From: Ulva prolifera
Taxonomy: Eukaryota; Chlorophyta; Ulvophyceae; Ulvales; Ulvaceae
Length of the DNA stretch: 64,000 bases
Assembly (NCBI GenBank): GCA_023078555.1
Contig: CM041197.1
Coordinates: 2,948,501 to 3,012,500, forward strand
Direction: 5' to 3'
In this document: positions 47,696 through 60,100 of the stretch, piece by piece
How the letters are laid out: each line of letters starts with the position of its first letter
How positions within the stretch are numbered: the stretch's first letter is position 1
Made by a program: the position numbers and the translations under genes
The notes under the pieces: model-generated
The model's database searches: none
Told to the model about the DNA's origin: nothing
The model's input: the letters and a program-made list of their open reading frames with translations, nothing else

Positions 47696-47735
47696 ATATA
47701 TATATGGCGTTAAGGTACATATGGCGTTAAGGTAC
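47696..47735 (+). repeat. TATA-like run and 17-bp tandem duplication
   Basis: The run gatatatatat is followed by two exact copies of atatggcgttaaggtac (47,702-47,718 and 47,719-47,735). It lies about 450 bp upstream of family member 2 and could be promoter DNA. Confidence 0.55.
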
Positions 47736-47896
47736 ACGTGCGTGCACAGCATGCCTTCGTCTCGTCCAGGATCCTTCAGCTGTGCAAAGTGACGGCTGTC
47801 AACAAAAAAGCACAGTGGCTGCTACACTTCAGATGTGATAGCTGGGTTGCTGGCCATGCTGTGCTGCCATCCTCTTATAATCAATGGGCCACGTGA

Positions 47897-47938
47897 CGTG
47901 CAAGGATCCAGTGGTAAAGCAGTCATATCACTGGAAGG
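47897..47938. repeat. Single-arm relative of the 34.5-kb hairpin
   Basis: Contains caaggatccagtggtaaagc followed by agtcatatcactgga. It differs from the right arm of the hairpin at 34,539-34,574 at only a few positions. The other arm is absent. Confidence 0.65.
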
Positions 47939-48189
47939 CAGCTGGCCTGGCCTTGACACAGCTTGCATATCCAGAAGTGCACACACCCACACCCACAGCT
48001 GCCGTTCCTGTGGCGCTATATGCCTGCTGTAGCACTCTCGCCGCCTGTATCGATTTGACGTCCCAGCTGTGATAACTGCCCAACCACCCATAGGCCCACC
48101 TAGTGTTCCATCACGTGGCCTTGCTTTCTTTGCGTGTATGCATGCTGTACATGCTCGGGCTGCCCGACTCACGCGCCCCCGTGTGCTGC

Positions 48190-49526
48190 AGGCTCCAGGC
48201 TCGCCCTCGGGCACGTGCAGCACGCCATCAGGCAAGCACAGCGCTGCCGCCGCCACCCGCACCCACTCCCAGACGTGTGACGGCGGCCGCATCACCACCT
48301 TCCCGGCACCCCCAGCGCGTCCCTTGGCCACCCGCGCCGGCTCCTCCGCCTCCACCCTGTCAGCAGCCTGTAGCATCTTTGACGCGGTTGCGCATCCGCG
48401 ACACCTGGCCTCCCGCGCCGCCTCCAGCCACTCCCAGCCATCCTGCCCCTCCCGCTGCCTCGGCACGTCGAGCGCGCCGCACAGCACCTCCACCACTGCA
48501 CACCTCGCAGCGCAGCACAGCGCACACAGCAGGGGCAGCAGTGGGGCGGTGGCGCTGTGGATGGACAGCGCGGCCGCGTCCGCAGACACCGCCGCTTGCT
48601 GCGGCCCCCCTGGCGCCGCAGCCTCGCGGCCGGGTCTGCCCTGCCGGCACAGCTGCAGCGGCGACACCCATTCGTCAGTATCTGGCCGGAGATCATGCGA
48701 CTACATGCGTGGCCAGAGACGCCGCACACGCCTCCATTCCAAGCCAGGTGCCACGCACCCTGCCGAGAACTCCACCCTATCCGGATGCTCAAGTGCACAC
48801 GAGACCCCCCTGGCGGAAGGCTCCGGCCTCCAGACCCTAGGCCTCGCCGACCAAACCCTGGAGCTCCCGCCTGCCGCCGCCCGCCGGGCCTCTGCAGCGC
48901 CGACTTCCCACCCGGTCCATGCATGCCTCATGCTGAGCCCATTCTCCACACCTGAGTCCTGCGCCCCGGGCTACTCAGGCGCGGGGTCTGACACGGGTAG
49001 CGTGTTTGACGAGGCTCCGGTTCTGGAGACCCTGGCTGAGGGCGCCGAGGCGGGCTCAACCATGGCTGTGACGAGCCGCAGCCTGCGCTCCGATGGAGAA
49101 ACGGATATGCTCCTCTTTGAAGGGCCACAGCATGCCAGCGTATGCGCGCCGGAACCCTGTGTTGCCACGCCCGCACCGGCAGTCCAGGACCCGCCCTCTC
49201 GCTCCTCCTCCGCCGAGCGCGCCCTCTCGTATGACCCGGACGACATGCATGCGCATGTGTTCAGGACGTTCGAGAACGTCCCGGCACCGCCGCCACGTGC
49301 CGCGCACACGCCTGAGTGCATGTCGCGCAGCAGCACAGACCCCCATGCATGCTCAGGCTGCGTTCCGGCCGAATTGCGGTCGCAGTCGTTTCGGGGGCAG
49401 CCATGCATGCATGACACCATCTCGGCGGACTGCAGCGGTGACGTGGACCACAGCACGCTGTGCTGGGCAGCGCACCATGGGGCCAACGCATCGAGCTGGC
49501 CGTCACACACATGCATGTGTGCTTGA
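48190..49526 (+). CDS. Ser/Pro/Ala-rich family protein, member 2 (terminal exon)
   Basis: Unrecognised protein, paralogous to 37,915-40,278. The frame is open from about 48,069. Coding probably begins after the gtgctgcag acceptor ending at 48,189, giving APGSPSGTCSTP and about 445 residues to the TGA. Conserved landmarks are GGRITTFPAPPAR at 48,282, then SIFDAVAH, PGYSGAGSDTGSVF near the middle, PVLETL, and SSAERALSYDPDD at about 49,200 followed by HVFRTFENVPAPP. The linkers differ almost completely from member 1 in sequence and length, so the motifs appear to be under constraint in a disordered background. It lacks the long basic C-terminal part of member 1. Exons upstream are unresolved. 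Confidence 0.68.
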
Positions 49527-51532
49527 GGCCATGCCGCAGACCCCTGCCCCAAGTAACCCTGCTGCACATGGGCGGTCCGCGCAGCAGGGTTTCCTGGAAG
49601 TCTCAGCACGCGCCACGCCACATGGCGGTGCTGGAGACACCGTGCGCGCATCCGCACAGCATGCCCAGCGCGAGGTCAGCAGCATGCTGTGCGGCGGGAA
49701 GGCGGTGGCATGCATGGGGTGTTCCGACGACGAAGCTGAAGAGGAGCATCGGGTGTGCTTCTACCACTGCATGCGTTCCCTGTGTCCCTGGCCGTGGGCT
49801 GCTTTGAATGCTGCTTGCTGCATGTGTGTCGTACGCGACGCCACACTCCGCAGCTTCCGCGATTTGCTCTGAGGCAGCTATTCGCCACACATGGCACACG
49901 AAGGCCTGATTGCTGTAAGCCGCTGAACTAAGCAGCCGTGTGGGTGCAGGTCCTGTTGGGTCTGCTCAAGGCTGTCGATACACCTAGGTCAGCTGCGGTG
50001 TGAAGATTTGTTGTCAAACGTGGGTAGCCTCGGAGAGCGACTGCATTGCGCTGGCCGTCCGCACGGCTTCGAAGAAGTTTGTTGCAGGAGGCGTGGGTGC
50101 ACCTTCGATGCAGCAGCCCGCAGCATCCACCAAGCACCAGAGGCTGAAAGCATGGAAAGGTAGAAACATGGCGCGATGCGCCTGCGGCACTGAGTCGCAA
50201 CTGTTTGAATTCAATATCAAGGAGATGGCCGGCCGGGTGCGCGGCCGTGTGTGCGTCCACGCATGCCGTGCCGTGCTGTCTCGGGGAATCGAAGCTCGGC
50301 TGCATGCCGTAGGCGCTGCAGCAGAGGCTCTTAGATTTTCTTTTTTGTTGGGGTTTCTCAATACAGGCTCCAGAGGTGCCGTGGTCGAGTGACCAATGTA
50401 TCTGCTGAGCATCGGGAAGGCGGGTTGACTCTTCAGTTGGATGAATGGTACTACAGTTGCTAGTTGCGACCATGACGACAGCTTCAATCAGCGAGTGCAA
50501 TCTTCGTGTCCGGGCCAGAGCAGGGCTGCAGCTACGAGTACGCCCGTATGCTGATGTGGCGGTGTGTGTTCCTCGCCCAGGCACAACACATGCACAACCA
50601 GCATCCCTCCGCCGTGTACATGAGAGGGCAGGCTGAAAGCTGAGAATGATATGGCTTATGTAGACACCTGAAAACTGGTTAGACAGCTGGTATTGTTGGT
50701 CAGGTGGCTGTAGTTGAACAGCGTTACATTATGCACAGGGCTGTCGCTGTACACAGGCAACGTTGAGCTGTGTAGGCTGCCTGATGGCTCTGTGTGGGCA
50801 GTCTAATGCCGATGGGAATCTAGTTTTGGTATGGCTGCACAAGATGTGGCGGGGTATGTGGAGGATCATGGTTTGCAGACCACCACGTGTCGCAGCCTGC
50901 ATACACGGGACGCAGAGCCCCTGTGTCAGTGTTGCAGTCTTATGCATGCAGATGTGTGTTTGCAACGACACCGTCCTGTGTTGGTGTGTGTTGATGTGTG
51001 TGCTAGCAGGGGGTGTTGGGTTGCAACAGCAGCAGCATGTGGGACTGGTGTGGTTCCCTGTTGTTGACCACACTGTTGTTGTGGTGTACGTATACGGGAC
51101 AGGGCTTGTGTCTGTTGATATCCCTTGTAACCATACATCTCTACATATCTGTGGCTTGCCATGTTTGCAATGAACTTCGTGTGGTATGTGGGGTTTTGAA
51201 ATCGAAACGCCCCGCGTAGTAGTCACTCTCGAGACATGCAATCATAGAAGGAAAAGCTACAGCACATGCACAGTTGCACTGTTTGATGATCACTTTCTCC
51301 GTCACTACTGTGCATGTATACACAAATTGTGTCACAGGCGAGAGATGATGTAAATCATGTTTCACTCTGGCCAAGGCCCGCCACTCGAGTGATCGCTGCA
51401 CGGCACGACGGCACTGCATGTGGCCCTGCATGCGCCACATGCTTGTGGCACCCTATCACCGTGTCCCTGAGTGAGTCCATCGGGGCGGTGAGTAAGCAAC
51501 AGAGTACGCTGCGCCATTGTGTCTCTGAAGCC
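49527..51532. other. Gene-poor stretch; no gene assigned
   Basis: Contains the presumed 3' UTR of family member 2. Open frames on both strands near 50,000-50,490 lack family matches and splice support. I see no RNA gene. Confidence 0.3.
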
Positions 51533-51620
51533 ATCCAGTGATGTGACTGCTGTGCCATTGCACTGGAGGCCTGCACTGCGCGGCTGGGGGGGTTTGGTCA
51601 CATCACTGGACTGCCAGCAT
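51533..51620. repeat. Diverged relatives of the 34.5-kb hairpin arms
   Basis: atccagtgatgtgactgctg followed by tgccattgcactgga resembles the left arm. About 50 bp later tcacatcactggactgcca resembles the end of the right arm. It is probably an eroded hairpin element. Confidence 0.5.
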
Positions 51621-51792
51621 GCTGGAGTTCGCTACGATTGCTGTCTGAGCAACACATCCGCGGCGGCCCTTGCCCCACTTCATCCCCAACTTGGGAGAGC
51701 AGCGGCGATGGCACTGGCCCCCGAGCTACAATCATCAGCATGTAAGGAGACACCGTGAGAATATGGATGACAATACATAGATCTACCGGGCA

Positions 51793-51836
51793 TGTAAAGT
51801 AAAGTAAATCTGAATTTACAGAGCCGTATCGTATTA
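51793..51836 (-). repeat. Dispersed repeat R1, 3' part
   Basis: On the minus strand this reads taatacgatacggctctgta followed by aattcagatttactttactt. It is almost identical to the tail of the 42,254 copy; the ttgtcaatgtcc portion is missing. Confidence 0.7.
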
Positions 51837-53377
51837 TGGGTATGTGTGCATTACATCCGCCAATGTGGAGTGGTATTGGCAGCAATGCCTGTCCATTAAT
51901 TACTTAATTTCCTTCGAAAAAAATCATTAAAAATTTGCTTTCTCAGCGCGACATGTTGTACATGCGCATGTAATATTGCATTCCAGACAGCTAGTCGTGT
52001 CCGCAGCCCAAGGTCACATGCATCAGCACACCTTGCAACTGTCAATTGACATCAGCTGCATGTGCGGCACCTTGGGCTAATGCCTTGCTGAGCTTCGGCT
52101 GTGTTGATTGGCATGCTGTGGGGTATGTCAGTCATGTTTACATGACAGCCGTTCACCCTGCTGGAGCAACTACGCACAGCATACTGTGTGATGTCACTGC
52201 CCAGGGTTGCAGCAATGCATGGCCACCGCCCAGCAATACTGCAGCAGTTGTTAGTGCAGTATACATGCGTAAACACATACACGCAGATTGATAGACGTTG
52301 TCTAGAGCCACTGGTGTCCGAAGCCAGAAGCCTCGGTGTCATCCGTCCCACATGCGACTGTGGCTGGCGCAATTATGGTGGAGGCCCATGCATGTGTGAT
52401 GCCCAATTGCCTTGGCGAAAGCTGTTGCGTGTGCCCGAACCAACACAGGTCCTACGCCACACTTGCACACCCAGGTGCGCCACTGGACTGGGTGCGCGAT
52501 CTTGGGGTGAGCCGAATCGTAAGTCCTTGGGAAATGCGAGATTTGATGATCTCAAGGTATCATTGTGCTCTAGAGTCAGTGTAACATACGTTGGTGGGCT
52601 TGGAACCCCTGTGATAGCTAGGGGATGCATCTAATGGCCACCCATCACCTTTTCTGCGCACCTGGTGGGTGCTCCATGTCCAAAGGTGCGCCGACAGTGG
52701 GTGAGCTGGTCTAGCGAAGTCACTGCAACCGGGTCTGCGGCGGGCCTAATCGTGTTGGAATGCAAAATCACAGTACCAGAGTTGCTGTACAGCTGTTGGA
52801 ATGTGGAGCTGGGTTCCTGGAGCGTGGGTCACTACGAACAGCTCACCCAAAGGGTGTGCCATGGTTCTGAGTGAGGTGTGCTTTGTGGGAACCTGGCCGA
52901 TGAAAGGCCCATCGCCATGGGGATTCGCAGAGCATGGCATGTTACACCATCTCATCAAGTGGAGGAAGACTGTTCGGCTCAGTCTGCTGGTTGGATACTG
53001 TGTACTATGTGAAGGTTGTGGATGAGCCTGTTCAAGTCAACACTGAGGCGGGCTCAGCACCCTCTGCACATGCCAATGTGAATTTAGTTGGCTTAAATCA
53101 GCTGGGATGTGTCCGTGAATGGTGAATGGAGATTGCACGTGGTGTCCATGCCGTGTGACTGAAGTACGAGCCAACTGCGCCATACACCAGATCAGATATC
53201 CGTGCATTCACATAAATCTGTCACCATTGAAGAGCATGCTGTAATCCGTGGTCGATTGTCCGCAAGGTCTGTCCTAGCAAAGGCCACACATGTACAGAGC
53301 CATCGACAGCCCGTTCAATGGTGTTGCAGGCGTACAAAATTCCGTCATGTCATATCCAACGGTCTATACAAAGTGCA
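51837..53377. other. Gene-poor stretch; exon-like pieces only
   Basis: An AT-rich patch lies at 51,895-51,945. Open plus-strand pieces at 52,665-52,870 (GLIVLECKITVPELL) and 52,990-53,120 (YYVKVVDEPVQVNTEAG) have beta-strand-like patterns but no recognised family. Confidence 0.25.
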
Positions 53378-53415
53378 GCGCCGCATTCAAGGATGCGCAT
53401 CCTTGAATGCGGCGC
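53378..53415. repeat. Perfect 38-bp palindrome
   Basis: gcgccgcattcaaggatgc (53,378-53,396) is followed without spacer by its exact reverse complement (53,397-53,415). The bases immediately outside do not pair. Confidence 0.93.
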
Positions 53416-56400
53416 ATTGCAATGGCGCGCGATGGTGTTCATGCTTTCAGACGTCGCCGAGGTACGAACAACTGTAGATCAGTGCATCGTTGCCACTCCG
53501 CCACACATGGTTGAACATCAGAAGACCCGTGCAGCTGACAGCTATCCCACGTACGCCAGTGCAAGACATGTTATACTGGTGCAATTACATGTCGAAGCGA
53601 TTGCATGGACAGATAACGGCCAGGACACAGCATTCGCGTGTAGTACTTGCGGTAGCGTCGCCTGCAGGCAGCCGTCGCTACGAAACATGATTACTTTCTG
53701 AAGTGGATATTTACCTTCGGCGCGTTAGGGAGGCTTGTGATGCTGCGTCGATCAGCTCTTGCATGTCGCCGTGTCAGTTGCAGCTCCCCGTTGCAGTATA
53801 ACTAGGTGATCTGCATTCACCGATGGCGTAGATCGTTTCGCAAGTATGTCTTACTTTATCCTCCATGGTCTAATATCTTTTATGTCTGTACACTGTGCTG
53901 TCACGCAAATTTCACGAGCACTCGTTGTTGATCAAGCCCCTCGAGCAGGCCCCGAGCCCGGCGAAGACAAGGGCGAGCTTGTGTTCGCGTGAGTGACGTT
54001 GATTAGACTCTTTCTGTTCCATGGATTGTCTTGAAATGGTGCATACCTCGAAGCGTTTGCCTGATGTCAAGAGCTGTGCGTGCGTGCAGGTGCACTTGCT
54101 ACACCTCTCCAACTTGAGACACAGATCCGATGTCGACAGTCAATGTGTATTTTTCAATTTCAATCAGAGACCTTTGTTGAGCAGAGGTTCGTTCTGAGAC
54201 TGTCAAGCTAGCAATTGACTTTTCGTTGCAGCTTTAGCACAAACGGTCGGTCACATGATTCTGATACATTTGCTGTAAATGGTCACAACGCCTGGCTGTT
54301 GTAGCTGATGTCCTGACACGGATGGCTGCCAGCTCTGGACGTCTCAGGAATACTTGCTCATGTAGGTCTACAACCAGCACACAGATTGCAACATACAGAG
54401 ATTGAGGCATCGACAATCAGTACAGCCACAATGAGGACATGCAGTACATATCTGCTGACCGAACTGGCCTGATGGTCCAAATGGTTCGCTGCTGCCCCGA
54501 TAGCTTGCTGATGTGTTCAGTCGATCGATAGACTCATACTAAGATGCTTTGAATATGAAAAAACTGATCGCATGCAGGATGGCAATGGCCACAGCTTTGG
54601 ATACCTGACAAGACCGATGCAGTAAGCCTAGCATGGCAGGTGTGCATACACTGTCTTGCATCTCTGAATGCCACCTTGCACCTTCATTATTTTCTTTCCG
54701 TGAATTTTTACCCCGTAGATGCCTTGGTCTGTGCAACAAGGCGTCATATCATCTCTGGTATGCAGGAGCAGACTTGGCGAAGGAGCAGACCTCCACTCGA
54801 TCAGGCCACGTTCAATTGTGCAGTGAGCAAGTATATACCAGCTAGTGTCGATTTGATGGTGAATGTTGAGTGTATTTTATGTATGGTAGTAAGCAATTTG
54901 AGCAAGACTGAGCAGTGCATGGTGGGAGCGACTTGAGGTGGTTCAAGGACCACCGTAGATTGGCGCCAGCGATGATAGGAATGTACCAAACACGTATTAC
55001 AATGCTGTACCTGATTATGAAGCATCTATTTGATGATTTGCGTGTTCAGGCAATTCAGCGCACCCAGCATGCTCACGCATACATGTGTCGCGCACTCGAT
55101 GGCGCACTCCAGTGGGTGAGCCTTGGTTTCACAGGCGCGCAAACGCGAGTGGGTGCGCAGACGCAGAGTGCGCCAACTAGAAGACGTGCGATATGGCACA
55201 CAATCAAGGCTAATTGCCCGCTATCATATTGCATAAGTGATCCTGGGCAAAACTGTGTCCAGCGACATCGAATTGATGAATATCGATCGGTGTGCAGTGG
55301 CCCGCGAATCGTAACGCACGGAGGCTTCCACATTGTCATCGTGCAACTGGTACTATGCACTTATCATATGAAAGAGTACTTGCATTCAGCGAGATTGTGT
55401 TGAGCGGGGCGTTCGCGAGGGCTGCAACCTCACATTCATGCTTGCAGTGCGCTTTGCTTTACTGGCAACGCCACGTAACCAGAAGCTTTTGGCACACCAT
55501 TTCGCGGCTGATATAATCAGATCTCACCATCGTGAAAACACTGTGGACATGATCGTGGCTTTGCCACGGATGACAGCAGACAGCTTGGGCATTTTCGCAA
55601 CAGCACGAACACACACGACACCTGGCATGGCCTGATTTGGCTGGAGTCGGCACTCGTATACATACCAAAGAGCTTTCTGTTATTCCTGACGTAGACTTCT
55701 CGCGCGCACGGAACCTATAGTGGATCTCTCCAACATACAGAGCATACGATGGCCGCGCATGTATCTGTCTCACTGCAAGCGAACCAGTCACAGGATGGCA
55801 TGCAGCAGCAGACTAACATAACTAGAGTTCACCAATTGGCTTAAGCCATACACTTTAGCCTTTTCCGGCCTTGGATCTGGATTGTACTATCAATTCGTGC
55901 TGCGTTGCCGCGGAGCCATGGCATCACGGAGCGGACACGAGAGAGCCGGATCATGGCAGACCGTGCCGCAAACCAGTCATGTGTACAAACTAAGTAACTA
56001 AGAACATTATTGTACGGTCTGTGCACAATGCTATGTCTCCTGCGTGCCATGTCACCGTTCGCTGCGTCGCGTCCGAGCCACTATCATGAAGCCACGGGAG
56101 GCCAAGTGCTCCAGCGATCACCTTCGGAATGCTTCCTTGATCCATTAAATGTACATATCTACTACTGTGGGCCTTCACGAGCCAAATTGAAGCTGTTTCA
56201 GCACATTTAATATTTCAGTGCAGCTTGCGCACCCGACATGCTCACCCATGGGTGTGCATGCTGGTCGTCTGCCCTGTGTTAACAGCTAGCTTCCGCACTC
56301 GCCCGTTGTGTGTATCTGCTGACATACAGTCCTGTGACCTCGTAACACATACGTGCATGGTGCAGCCCTACCAACCACGCACGCGACGCTGCCATGTGTA

Positions 56401-57000
56401 GTGCTGCGTTGCTGCGGGCGACCGTTTATGGCCTCCGAGCGTGCCGCCACATGCACACATGCATGGGCGAATTGTATTCATGCATGGGGGGCAAGTCGTC
56501 TGAAAAGTGAAGCGCCTTGCAGCTATAGAGAACGTCACCGCCCTCTTCGCCTGCGTGCATAATGTCTACACTCAAGTAGACGCTTGCAGCTGATCGTGAA
56601 GTCTGTTTCGGGTGGCCTCGTTGGCCCCATCGAAGGTTTCAGGCTTCTTGCCACGTTCTAAGGCGCGAGACATGCGGAACAGAAGTGCGTCCCCCTGAGC
56701 ACCAGAAAGCCTGGGCTCGACTGCCACTGTGCTCTGCAGCTCAATCGCCCATCATAACTATCTGTGACAGCTAGTTGAGTGCAATTTGCCCAGCATCGAC
56801 GGCAGCGGTGGCGCCAGTACCGTGTGAGCTGTCACGGACGGTTCTATGGGCACTGCGGCATCAGCTGCGGCTACATCCCTTCCATTGCAACATGGTCAAT
56901 ATATCCAAGCCAACGAGAACGAATTCGTGTCTGTTGCCCTCTGTAATGCCAGCAGATGGGCCCACCCCGTCATGGCTTCTCGATTGCAGCCGCGGCCTGG
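53416..57000. other. Gene-poor stretch before the transposon
   Basis: About 3.6 kb of moderate GC. No recognisable coding sequence, RNA gene or long repeat was found. Confidence 0.35.
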
Positions 57001-57008
57001 CAGCTCTG
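57001..57008 (+). repeat. Target-site duplication, left (cagctctg)
   Basis: The 8-bp word cagctctg lies directly outside the left inverted repeat and recurs at 60,942-60,949 outside the right one. The match extends to ggcagctctg (10 bp) if bases shared with the repeat ends are counted. MULEs typically make 8-11 bp duplications. Confidence 0.85.
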
Positions 57009-57119
57009 CCCCCATGTTATTTTCCCCGACGGTTGTACACCACGCCACCCTCGCCAGCTTGCAGTCTCAACAAAACTCAAAGCGAAAGCATCAGGGCCAC
57101 CACAGAAACACACTAAATC
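57009..57119 (+). repeat. MULE left terminal inverted repeat
   Basis: Begins cccccatgttattttccccg and ends acacactaaatc. It matches the reverse complement of 60,831-60,941 at 107 of 111 positions. Confidence 0.93.
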
Positions 57120-57158
57120 CATCATTTTTCAAATCAGTTGGCATTGCGTTCAGTCGAG

Positions 57159-60100
57159 ATGCGTTTAGATGCCATGGCGCTTCCAAATTCGAATGTACTG
57201 CCGGACCTGTCCATCTCGTGGGATGTACGCGATTTGCGCCTCGAACCTCAGCCTTATGAGTCCGCAACTTATGATCAAATAGTTTGGACCCTGGATTCGC
57301 GCAGGGGTGCCGTCGCTGCTTGTCTTCGCTGTGACGATGTCAACAACACGGCTGCGAATTTTGTTCTCTCAGAGGAAAAACGGGGAGGTTGCAAGCTATA
57401 TAAGGAGAAGGATCAGGCCAGTAAAAAAATTACATTGAATCAAATGTTCAATTGCAATTTCTCGGGTGCTGGGAAAAAATCAGCTAAACTGAAGCAGAGT
57501 GCGGGGCTGGTTGGCGCAAACGCTGCCAAACTGGCTACGAACTCAGGCCAGGCATCTGGCAAAAAATGTCCTACTCGAGTAGGGAAAGATGCTAGGGGCA
57601 CTGGTGCCACATGTTGTGCTTGCCGGTACAGCATGCACTGTCGGGTGTTTCGCAATCATCCCAATGATCTGTATATCGTCTTGCATAATCATGGGAAGCA
57701 CAGTAGTGATCCAAATGAAAAGGGCTGTGCACACCAGCCTTTGAAGGTCAGCGATGCAACAAGAGCATTCTGTGCTGCCAGAATCACAGATGGAGTACCA
57801 AATCCTTTGATACTGCAGAGTGCGATCTACATCACATGGTGTGGTTAAGCTGTCTGATGTATGGGACTGGAAAGATTCCGCATGTGCAGGCAACCTGCAA
57901 CGGCTTGCAACCGAAGCCGGACTACCTTCTGCAGAGCCTCACACGTTGATGTCACAACTTGTGCAGACACCCTTCGTAAAGGACGCTACGATCGACAACA
58001 CGTTCCTTGCAAATTTGCGCAGGCAGATAGCGACAGCTATGTTTAAAAAGAATCCCGAGGATGCCATTTCTGTGACCATCAGGGTAAGCCTGTCCAAAGA
58101 ATAACTCACTCGCCCACTCCAATCTTTCATCACTGAGAATTTGACTCCTTGCAGTATGGACAGGACGGCAGCTCCGAGCCAAGGATTTTTCTTGCAGAGC
58201 CGGTGATCAACAATGAGCAGGACTGCCTCATTATCCTAGCAAATGATCAGATGATGAAATGGGCAAGGGAATTCGTTCCTGGTCGAGTCCTTGTGATGGA
58301 CACCACTTTTGGAACCAACAGATATGGGTTTTCTTTGCTCGTGATGCTTGCAGTCGATGAGCGGGGCAAAGGGCTGCCTGTCTGTTTCGCCATTATGATG
58401 CATGAGGACGCAGCAAGTTTCGAGAAGGTGCTTCAAGTTTTCAAACAAGTATTGAACGAGGGTGGAGAAGGAAGCAGCAATTTGCAGCCTGCCTCCATTC
58501 TGACGGATGATTCAGCAGCTAATCAGAAAGCTGCCAGCTCTGTCTTCCCGTATGCTGTACAAGGCTTATGTCTCTATCATGTCCGAGCAGCTTTGCAGCA
58601 GCAATTGCAAGGCAAAACATCGGGCAGGCCGGCAGAAAGAGCAGAAGCCTATCACGCCATGGAGAAAGGACTTGTGGCCATCATGTATATGAAAGCCTGC
58701 GACACTGAAGAGCAGACGCTTGCGCTTGCATCAAAGATGCTTGATGAATGGTGCACAAGGTAGGCGCATCCTCAAGATGTGTCACTTGTGTGAGGCGCTA
58801 CTTCTAGATCAGCTCAGAGGTATTTGCAGGTGGTCTGAAACACAGCCTGGAGCCGTGCAGTACGTCAAGAAGCAATGGCAGCCAAAACTCAGTAAGTTTG
58901 CCGCTTCACTGACATCTGTAGCATGCCAAAGGCCCTGCATCCTGAAAGCACCCGAGTATGCAGGAAAGTGGGTGGTGAGTGTATGCACATTCACTTGCTT
59001 CGCCGCACAAAGGACCACTGGAGTATGTGAAGGCTTCAACTCTTCCGCCAAGAGTGTGCTAGACCGAGTCACCGGTCGAAAACATCTGTTCCGAGTGGAC
59101 CAGCTCATTCTCCACCTGTTTTCGACCATCATGCCAAACTACTACAACTCCAGAGCACTACTCGCAGCTGGTGCGCATGAAGTGCCATGTGCCACAACAG
59201 GTCAACCTGCTGCAAATGCAGTATGTCACTGTCCATGTGTGTGCAGGCTTGGTTCGCAATCATAAACGTGAGGAAGCACTGCTTGAGATAGCTACAGATG
59301 TAAAAAAGATTCTGGAGCTGCATTGCATGCAGACGACGTCGCTTGTGGAGCTGACTCATGAGCATACGAACTCAACAAGTGCTCGTGTCACTGTGCAGGG
59401 CAAGCAGTACATGCTCACTGCTTGTGATGAGGACCACAACTGCTGTAGTTGCGATGCAGGCCGCCAGCAGCTCTTCTGTGTCCACCACATGTTGGCGCTC
59501 GCTACTATGTTTCCAGAAGTCGCTCAGAAGAACACAGATGCATTCTTGAACATGTGCGTCAAGCATGCTGGTTCTAACTTCGGAGCAATGGGACACTGTC
59601 ACCTTGGCAAGGGTGGAATCGCACCACTTGTGCGAGCGCTGAGTATGATGCAAACGCCACAGGCTGGTGAAAAGGCAAAAGATTGTGAAGTGCTTACGTG
59701 TGCACCGTCCCAAAGAACGCCTTGCAAAGCAGCTGCAGGATCAGGAACTGCTGCTTGCGACACTGAAGGCATTGCTGTCAGTAGCGCTGCAGTGATCACT
59801 GAAAAGCGAACGCCTTCTAAGATCGAGCAAGACAGGAGAGGTTCAGAGCTGATGGCTGGTGCACAGGAGATTATTGAACAGTTCAGTGATCGTGACCTCC
59901 CTGCGCACCTCCGCAGGAGGATTTACGGCAGCTTCACAACAGTTTTGGCCGAGCTCAAGCAAGCCCTTCATCACTCGCGGAGGTCTAGTGTGGTAGCTAC
60001 AGGCCACATTGCTGCACGAGAAGGCCACTGTGTGCAGAGTTACGTTCCACAGGTGACAAGGCATAAAACTGCTTTGCAGAGAAGAGATGACTGTGCTGGA

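Noticed and set aside
50385-50460. tRNA-like string (gtgccgtggtcgagtgacc with a ggcgggttgactc downstream)
   Set aside because: A D-arm-like stem forms, but the acceptor and T arms do not pair and the T-loop consensus is absent.
57001-57008. A 4-bp or 6-bp target duplication for the MULE
   Set aside because: Shorter words (gctc, agctct) are only parts of the cagctctg repeat. The 8-bp version leaves equal 111-bp inverted repeats and fits the MULE range.
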